Origin: Legionellales bacterium
GTDB taxonomy: Bacteria; Pseudomonadota; Gammaproteobacteria; Legionellales; Legionellaceae
DNA: 10,744 bases
Direction of reading: 5' to 3'
NCBI GenBank assembly: GCA_003489505.1
Contig: DNMA01000216.1
Location: 1 to 10,744, forward strand
Shown: one piece after another, positions 6,911 through 10,744 of the stretch
How the letters are laid out: every line of letters starts with the position of its first letter
How positions within the stretch are numbered: the stretch's first letter is position 1
Notes under the pieces: generated by a model
What the model was told of the DNA's origin: nothing
The model's input: the letters and a program-made list of their open reading frames with translations, nothing else
Database searches by the model: none
Position numbers and translations under genes: made by a program

Positions 6911-6941
6911 ATTCGGGGGGCTCTAAAGGAGTTCCCCGAAT
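6911..6941. terminator. Strong hairpin between convergent pmbA and infA
   Basis: ATTCGGGG (6911-6918) pairs perfectly with CCCCGAAT (6934-6941). Two G-T wobble pairs and CTC against GAG extend the stem, leaving a loop of about five bases including TAAA. It lies 9 bases past the pmbA stop and 13 bases past the infA stop. Neither strand has a T-run after it, so it may act in both directions by another route or protect 3' ends. Confidence 0.6.
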
Positions 6942-6953
6942 TGATGAAGATAT

Positions 6954-7175
6954 TTAGCCTTTGTCGCGGAAGGTAATACGGGCTTTACTTAAGTCATAAG
7001 GTGTTAATTCAACTTTGACTTTGTCGCCAGTTAAAATACGAATATAGTTTTTACGCATACGACCAGAAATGTGCGCGGTAACAATGTGACCATTTTCTAA
7101 TTCAACGCGAAACATCGTGTTGGGTAATGTATCAATTACAGTACCAGACATTTCAATGTGTTCTTCTTTTGCCAT
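6954..7175 (-). CDS. infA: Translation initiation factor IF-1
   Basis: The 73-residue protein is a nearly textbook IF-1: [19 protein letters not shown], then [30 protein letters not shown] and [13 protein letters not shown]. It is a single OB-fold, one residue longer than the 72 of E. coli. IF-1 binds the A site of the 30S subunit and works with IF-2 and IF-3 in start selection. I place the start at ATG 7175 because the family always begins MAKE. The frame stays open ten codons further upstream, but those residues ([10 protein letters not shown]) have no counterpart in IF-1. A GGA lies 7 bases before the ATG. It is transcribed alone from the promoter at 7209-7237, behind the rpsT terminator. 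Confidence 0.98.
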   Translation of the reverse strand: MAKEEHIEMSGTVIDTLPNTMFRVELENGHIVTAHISGRMRKNYIRILTGDKVKVELTPYDLSKARITFRDKG

Positions 7176-7208
7176 AAATAATCCAAAATACTCAAAATGA
7201 TTCAAACG

Positions 7209-7237
7209 ATCATGCCTTAAAATAGACGAATTGACAA
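7209..7237 (-). promoter_or_regulatory. Sigma70 promoter of infA
   Basis: TTGTCA (7237-7232, 5 of 6) and CATGAT (7214-7209, 4 of 6) are separated by exactly 17 bases on the minus strand. The start of transcription would be near 7202, about 27 bases before the infA ATG. The element resembles the rpsT promoter at 7634-7662: both have ATTC right after the -35 and AGGCAT running into the -10. Confidence 0.7.
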
Positions 7238-7260
7238 GATTTGAAATTTAAGATGAGTGA

Positions 7261-7295
7261 AATAAAAAAAACCCGAACCGTTTTAAGGGTTCGGG
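7261..7295 (-). terminator. Intrinsic terminator of rpsT
   Basis: On the minus strand CCCGAACC (7295-7288) pairs perfectly with GGTTCGGG (7279-7272) across an 8-base loop and is followed by eight T residues (7271-7264) and then ATT. It lies 31 bases past the rpsT stop and separates rpsT from infA. This is the clearest intrinsic terminator in the window. Confidence 0.92.
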
Positions 7296-7325
7296 ATGGT
7301 ACAGACTTAGAGCGATAAAATTTAT

Positions 7326-7592
7326 TTAAGCCGCTAAACCTTTAATTTGAGCAGACAAACGGCTCTTGATTCTTGAAGCTTTATTCTTATGAATAATGCC
7401 TTTTTGTGCTGCTTTATCAATAACAGGTTGTGCTTTAGCAAAAGCCAATTTAGCTGCTTCTGGCTGTTTTGTTTCAATTGCTTTAACAACATTTTTTACA
7501 AAAGTGCGAAACATTGAACGTGCACTGGCATTGCATTGACGCAATTTGTCATTTTGGCGAGCACGTTTAATTGCTGATTTAATATTCGCCAC
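7326..7592 (-). CDS. rpsT: 30S ribosomal protein S20, GTG start
   Basis: The 88-residue lysine/arginine-rich protein matches S20 throughout: MANIKSAIKRARQNDKLR at the N-terminus and KGIIHKNKASRIKSRLSAQI near the C-terminus (E. coli has 87 residues). S20 is a primary 16S rRNA binder that helps assemble the small subunit. The start codon is GTG (7592-7590). It is supported by GGAG seven bases upstream (complement of 7600-7603) and by the family's invariant MANIKSA start. E. coli rpsT also uses a weak start (UUG) that takes part in translational autocontrol, so the non-ATG start may matter here too. It has its own promoter (7634-7662) and terminator (7261-7295), and is divergent from murJ, a common arrangement in gammaproteobacteria. 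Confidence 0.98.
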   Translation of the reverse strand: MANIKSAIKRARQNDKLRQCNASARSMFRTFVKNVVKAIETKQPEAAKLAFAKAQPVIDKAAQKGIIHKNKASRIKSRLSAQIKGLAA

Positions 7593-7633
7593 AACTATAC
7601 TCCAACATAATTTGATTACAAAGTAAGATATCG

Positions 7634-7662
7634 AATATGCCTGATTAATAATGAATTGTCAA
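7634..7662 (-). promoter_or_regulatory. Sigma70 promoter of rpsT
   Basis: A perfect TTGACA (7662-7657) lies 17 bases before CATATT (7639-7634, 4 of 6) on the minus strand. Transcription would start near 7627, giving a leader of about 35 bases with the GGAG site. It is the strongest -35 in the window, as expected for a ribosomal protein gene. Confidence 0.8.
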
Positions 7663-7752
7663 GATTTCTATTTAAAAACCACAAGATATTTTTTCATTAA
7701 TGTTTTACAATCAATTAATTTTTATAAAAAAACAGATATCTAGGATTTTTTA

Positions 7753-9318
7753 ATGAATGCTGCGCAGGTGGTGGAAAAAAGACAGAGTTTTTTAAGATCA
7801 ACTTCATTAGTCTCTTTGATGACCTTTTGCTCCAGATTATTTGGTTTTGCAAGAGATATGTTACTGGCCCAAATTTTTGGTGCACAAGAAGGGATGGACG
7901 CCTTTTATTTAGCTTTTCGTATCCCAAATTTCATGCGACGTTTGTTTGCTGAAGGGGCTTTTTCTCAAGCATTTGTGCCCGTTTTAGCGCAATACCAACA
8001 AAAACATGGTTTTGATGAAGTCAAAGTATTTTTAGCGCGTGTGTCTGGCTGTTTAGGTTTGGTTCTTTTTTTAGTGACGATTCTAGGCATGATAGGCGCT
8101 CCTTGGATTGTTAAAATCTTTGCGCCAGGTTTCGAAACGGGGGGATTGCGAGCGACTTGGGCTTCTCAAATGTTATCGATTACTTTCCCCTATTTAATGT
8201 TTATCTCATTAACAGCGATGGCAGGGGCGGCTCTTAATACTTATGGCTATTTTGGTGTGCCTGCTTTTACACCGGTGATTTTGAATTTAGTCATGATTGG
8301 TGCTGCAGTTTGGGGACGTCATTGGATAAGCCCATCGGTTTTTGCTTTGGCTTGGGGTGTCATGATTGCCGGCTTTTTACAGTTTTTTTTACAAGTGCCT
8401 TTTTTAGCGCATAAACATTTATTGGTTGCACCCAAGGTGGTTTGGAGTGACCCAGGGGTTAAAAGGGTCTTAAAACTGATGGTGCCTGCATTATTTGGCG
8501 TTTCTGTTGCTCAAGTGAATTTATTGGTCGATACCATGTTTGCTTCATTTTTACCAGTGGGTAGTGTGACTTGGTTATATTACACTGACCGTTTGACAGA
8601 TTTTCCTTTAGGTGTTTTTGGGGTGGCTATTGCTACGGTAATTTTACCGCATTTATCTAAAAAGCATGCTTCGAAAGAACACGATCAATTTTCTAAGACC
8701 CTTGATTGGGGATTGAGAATGATTTTATTAGTGGGTATTCCTGCAGCAGTGGGGTTGATTGTATTTGCAATGCCTCTGGTGGCCAGTTGTTTTGGTTATG
8801 GGAAGTTTTTAGAAGCAGATATTTATCAGACACAAAAAAGTTTGATGACTTTATCTTTTGGTGTGCCTGCTTTTATGGTGATTAAAGTATTGGCCTCAGG
8901 TTTTTATTCTAAGCAAAATATTAAAACCCCTGTTAAAATTGGGGCATTTGCAATGCTAGTCAATTCGATATTATGCGCGGCTTTAATTATTCCTTTGAAA
9001 CACGCAGGACTAACGTTGGCTTCCAGCTTAGCCGGTTACTTTAATGCGGGCGCATTATTGTTTTTATTACACCGCAGAAAAATTTACATCCCAGAAGCCC
9101 ATTGGTTAAGATTTGCTATTCAAGTCGGTATTGCCAATATTTTGATGGGTGTTTATTTATATCTTATTAAAGGCGATATGGCTTACTGGTATCATTTAAA
9201 AGTTAGCATGCGCTTAAGTGTCTTATTGATGCATGTCAGTATTGCCGCTTTTATCTATTTATTAAGCTTATGGTCTTGTGGCTTTAATTTTAAAGAGTTT
9301 CGTGGTTTAGGAAGATAA
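7753..9318 (+). CDS. murJ: Lipid II flippase MurJ (MviN)
   Basis: This inner-membrane protein of 521 residues belongs to the MOP exporter superfamily and moves lipid II across the membrane for peptidoglycan synthesis. The chain is a series of long hydrophobic segments, consistent with 14 membrane helices. Residues shown to be essential in E. coli MurJ are all kept with a +10 shift: Arg28, Arg34, Asp49, Arg62, Asp279 and Arg280 (E. coli 18, 24, 39, 52, 269, 270). Signature stretches are SRLFGFARD (27-35), RRLFAEGAFSQAFVP (62-76), YYTDRLTDFPLGVFGVAI (276-293) and GFYSKQNIKTPVKI (383-396). The shift comes from a ten-residue longer N-terminus. ATG 7753 has AGGA seven bases before it. A TATAAA (7723-7728) without a clear -35 is the only visible promoter hint. 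The M17 peptidase gene follows at once; ribF, often next to murJ, is not here. Confidence 0.97.
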   Translation: MNAAQVVEKRQSFLRSTSLVSLMTFCSRLFGFARDMLLAQIFGAQEGMDAFYLAFRIPNFMRRLFAEGAFSQAFVPVLAQYQQKHGFDEVKVFLARVSGCLGLVLFLVTILGMIGAPWIVKIFAPGFETGGLRATWASQMLSITFPYLMFISLTAMAGAALNTYGYFGVPAFTPVILNLVMIGAAVWGRHWISPSVFALAWGVMIAGFLQFFLQVPFLAHKHLLVAPKVVWSDPGVKRVLKLMVPALFGVSVAQVNLLVDTMFASFLPVGSVTWLYYTDRLTDFPLGVFGVAIATVILPHLSKKHASKEHDQFSKTLDWGLRMILLVGIPAAVGLIVFAMPLVASCFGYGKFLEADIYQTQKSLMTLSFGVPAFMVIKVLASGFYSKQNIKTPVKIGAFAMLVNSILCAALIIPLKHAGLTLASSLAGYFNAGALLFLLHRRKIYIPEAHWLRFAIQVGIANILMGVYLYLIKGDMAYWYHLKVSMRLSVLLMHVSIAAFIYLLSLWSCGFNFKEFRGLGR

Positions 9319-9338
9319 TTTCAGGGAGAAGAATTTTG

Positions 9339-10697
9339 ATGCAAGCAGAGAAGTTTTATGAAAAAAAACACTTAAAAAGTATTCCTATCGAGTTTACCAC
9401 AAAAGAAGAGTGGCCAAGCATATTGGGTCAATGGTCAGAAGATCAGAAACAGCAAGCCACATGGCAGACATTTTCCGGGAATCCTGGAGAGGTGTTTTTA
9501 TGTTTAGATGCAAAGGGTCTGCTGCAAAAAGTTTATTTGGGTACAGCACCAACACGTTATTTTTTTGCAATTGCTAGTGCCGCTTTAAAGTTGCCTGCTG
9601 GAAGCTATCATTTTGAAGATGAGCTTGATGAATTTGATTTAATCGCTTGGGGGATGGCGCAGTATAAATTTATTCGTTATAAAAATGTTGAAATCAATCC
9701 CAAGATGTTGGTTTTATCCGATAAGCTATATGCCAAAGTTTTACCTTGTGTTGATGCTGTTTTTAAGGTTCGAGATTTAATTAATACGCCAGCAGAGGAT
9801 TTAGGGCCAGAAGATTTGGGTATGGTTTTGCAAGGCCTTGCCCAAAAGTATCAAGCAAAATTTTCAAGTATTATAGGCGATGAGCTTTTAAGTCAAAACT
9901 TCCCTGCGGTTTATGCCGTGGGTCGAGCAGCTCCACAAGCCCCACGTTTACTGAAATTGGTTTGGGGGCAAGAAAAGCATCCGAAAATTATTTTAGTGGG
10001 CAAAGGTGTTTGCTTTGACTCAGGTGGTTTGGATTTAAAACCCGCCAGTGCCATGCGTGCCATGAAAAAAGACATGGGGGGAGCGGCTCAAGTCGTTGGT
10101 CTTGCTCAGTTAATTATGCATTTTAATTTACCGATTCAATTACAGGTTTTGATTCCAGCAGTAGAAAATGCCATTGATGGTCAAGCGTTTCGACCAGGGG
10201 ATATTATTCGTATGCGAAATGGCCTTCATGTTGAAATTGATAATACTGATGCGGAAGGACGTTTAATTTTAGCAGATGCTCTAACCTATGCCTGTGAGCA
10301 AAAGCCTGAAATGATTATTGATTTTGCAACTTTAACAGGTGCTGCAAGAACTGCTGTAGGTACTGAAATTTCAGCTTTATTTAGTAATCAAGATGAGTTT
10401 GCGAGAAAAGTACAAGAGTTCAGTACTAAAACCAATGATTTTGTATGGCAAATGCCTTTATATGAGCCTTATATGAGTATGTTAGACTCTAATGTTGCAG
10501 ATATGACCAATTCAACTTCATCGCCTTATGCAGGGGCTATTACGGCTGCTTTATTCCTAAAAAAATTTGTTGATGAAAAGATTTGTTGGGGGCATTTTGA
10601 CCTGATGGCTTGGAATATTTCTACCAAACCTGGACGTCCAGAAGGTGGAGAGGCTATGGGCATGTTAACAATATTTAAATTTTTGTCACAAAGTTAA
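9339..10697 (+). CDS. Leucyl aminopeptidase family protein (peptidase M17)
   Basis: A cytoplasmic M17 metallo-aminopeptidase that removes N-terminal residues from peptides. With the TTG three bases before the ATG counted as residue 1, the two-metal site and catalytic residues are complete: Lys223 and Asp228 (VGKGVCFDSGG), Lys235 (LDLKP), Asp246 (KKDMGG), then Asp305, Glu307 and Arg309 in the signature NTDAEGRL. GRPEGGEAMGM (433-443) is the usual C-terminal motif. At 452 residues it is shorter than E. coli PepA (503), with a short N-terminal domain, so I do not call it pepA itself; M17 members known for DNA binding and Xer recombination are of the longer PepA type. AGGGAG (9323-9328) is 10 bases from ATG 9339 and 7 bases from TTG 9336, so the start may be one codon earlier. 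It lies 17-20 bases after murJ, probably in the same transcript. No terminator is visible in the 47 bases that follow. Confidence 0.93.
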   Translation: MQAEKFYEKKHLKSIPIEFTTKEEWPSILGQWSEDQKQQATWQTFSGNPGEVFLCLDAKGLLQKVYLGTAPTRYFFAIASAALKLPAGSYHFEDELDEFDLIAWGMAQYKFIRYKNVEINPKMLVLSDKLYAKVLPCVDAVFKVRDLINTPAEDLGPEDLGMVLQGLAQKYQAKFSSIIGDELLSQNFPAVYAVGRAAPQAPRLLKLVWGQEKHPKIILVGKGVCFDSGGLDLKPASAMRAMKKDMGGAAQVVGLAQLIMHFNLPIQLQVLIPAVENAIDGQAFRPGDIIRMRNGLHVEIDNTDAEGRLILADALTYACEQKPEMIIDFATLTGAARTAVGTEISALFSNQDEFARKVQEFSTKTNDFVWQMPLYEPYMSMLDSNVADMTNSTSSPYAGAITAALFLKKFVDEKICWGHFDLMAWNISTKPGRPEGGEAMGMLTIFKFLSQS

Positions 10698-10744
10698 AAA
10701 AAATCGATAGAGCTTCGTTTGTTCTGTAAATTCTGTTTTACTTC

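Noticed and set aside
7176..7205. Ten-residue N-terminal extension of IF-1
   Set aside because: The frame is open but the residues have no counterpart in IF-1, and this segment lies at the predicted transcription start; MAKE at 7175 is the family start.
7715..7927. Minus-strand open frame over the murJ start
   Set aside because: Antisense to conserved MurJ codons including the essential arginines; no support as a gene.
10698..10744. GTAAA/TTTAC inverted repeat after the M17 gene
   Set aside because: Only five weak pairs, AT-rich, and cut off by the window edge; not enough to call a terminator or promoter.

Overview
The window looks like chromosome of a low-GC (visibly AT-rich, not measured) gammaproteobacterium. 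The infA and rpsT products are close to their gammaproteobacterial counterparts. rpsT lies next to murJ, as is common in that class. The ribonucleotide reductase is the long double-ATP-cone type known from Pseudomonas and relatives, paired with an R2 of matching type. A Legionella/Coxiella-like lineage would fit, but that is inference and the sequence does not prove it.

Layout, left to right. (1) 1-253, minus: the start of a Maf-type nucleotide pyrophosphatase gene, cut by the window edge. (2) 321-584, plus: a small secreted protein with eight cysteines in its mature part. Its signal-peptide codons contain a GTCT tetranucleotide repeat (7.5 copies, 352-381) and look phase-variable. (3) 627-4556, minus: nrdA-nrdB, a class Ia ribonucleotide reductase operon. 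Upstream lie two candidate NrdR boxes and a consensus DnaA box. (4) 4743-5492, minus: an exported protein of the phosphodiester glycosidase (NAGPA/DUF2233) family. (5) 5544-6902, plus: pmbA/tldE, divergent from it. (6) 6954-7592, minus: infA and rpsT, each with its own sigma70-like promoter, separated by a textbook intrinsic terminator. (7) 7753-10697, plus: murJ (lipid II flippase) followed 17-20 bases later by an M17 leucyl-aminopeptidase-family gene, probably one operon.

Most of this is core housekeeping: dNTP synthesis, translation, peptidoglycan export and peptide turnover. I found no tRNA or rRNA genes, CRISPR arrays, insertion sequences, prophage genes or defence system. The most unusual element is the small cysteine-rich gene. 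A perfect repeat sits between two alternative, differently framed starts, each with its own Shine-Dalgarno sequence, and a shared reading frame. In the sequenced state (7 full units) the weaker TTG start reads through. One extra unit would connect the strong ATG start, and one fewer would connect neither. This resembles the contingency loci of Haemophilus and Neisseria and is the best candidate here for something undescribed. The nrdAB control region is the second point of interest.
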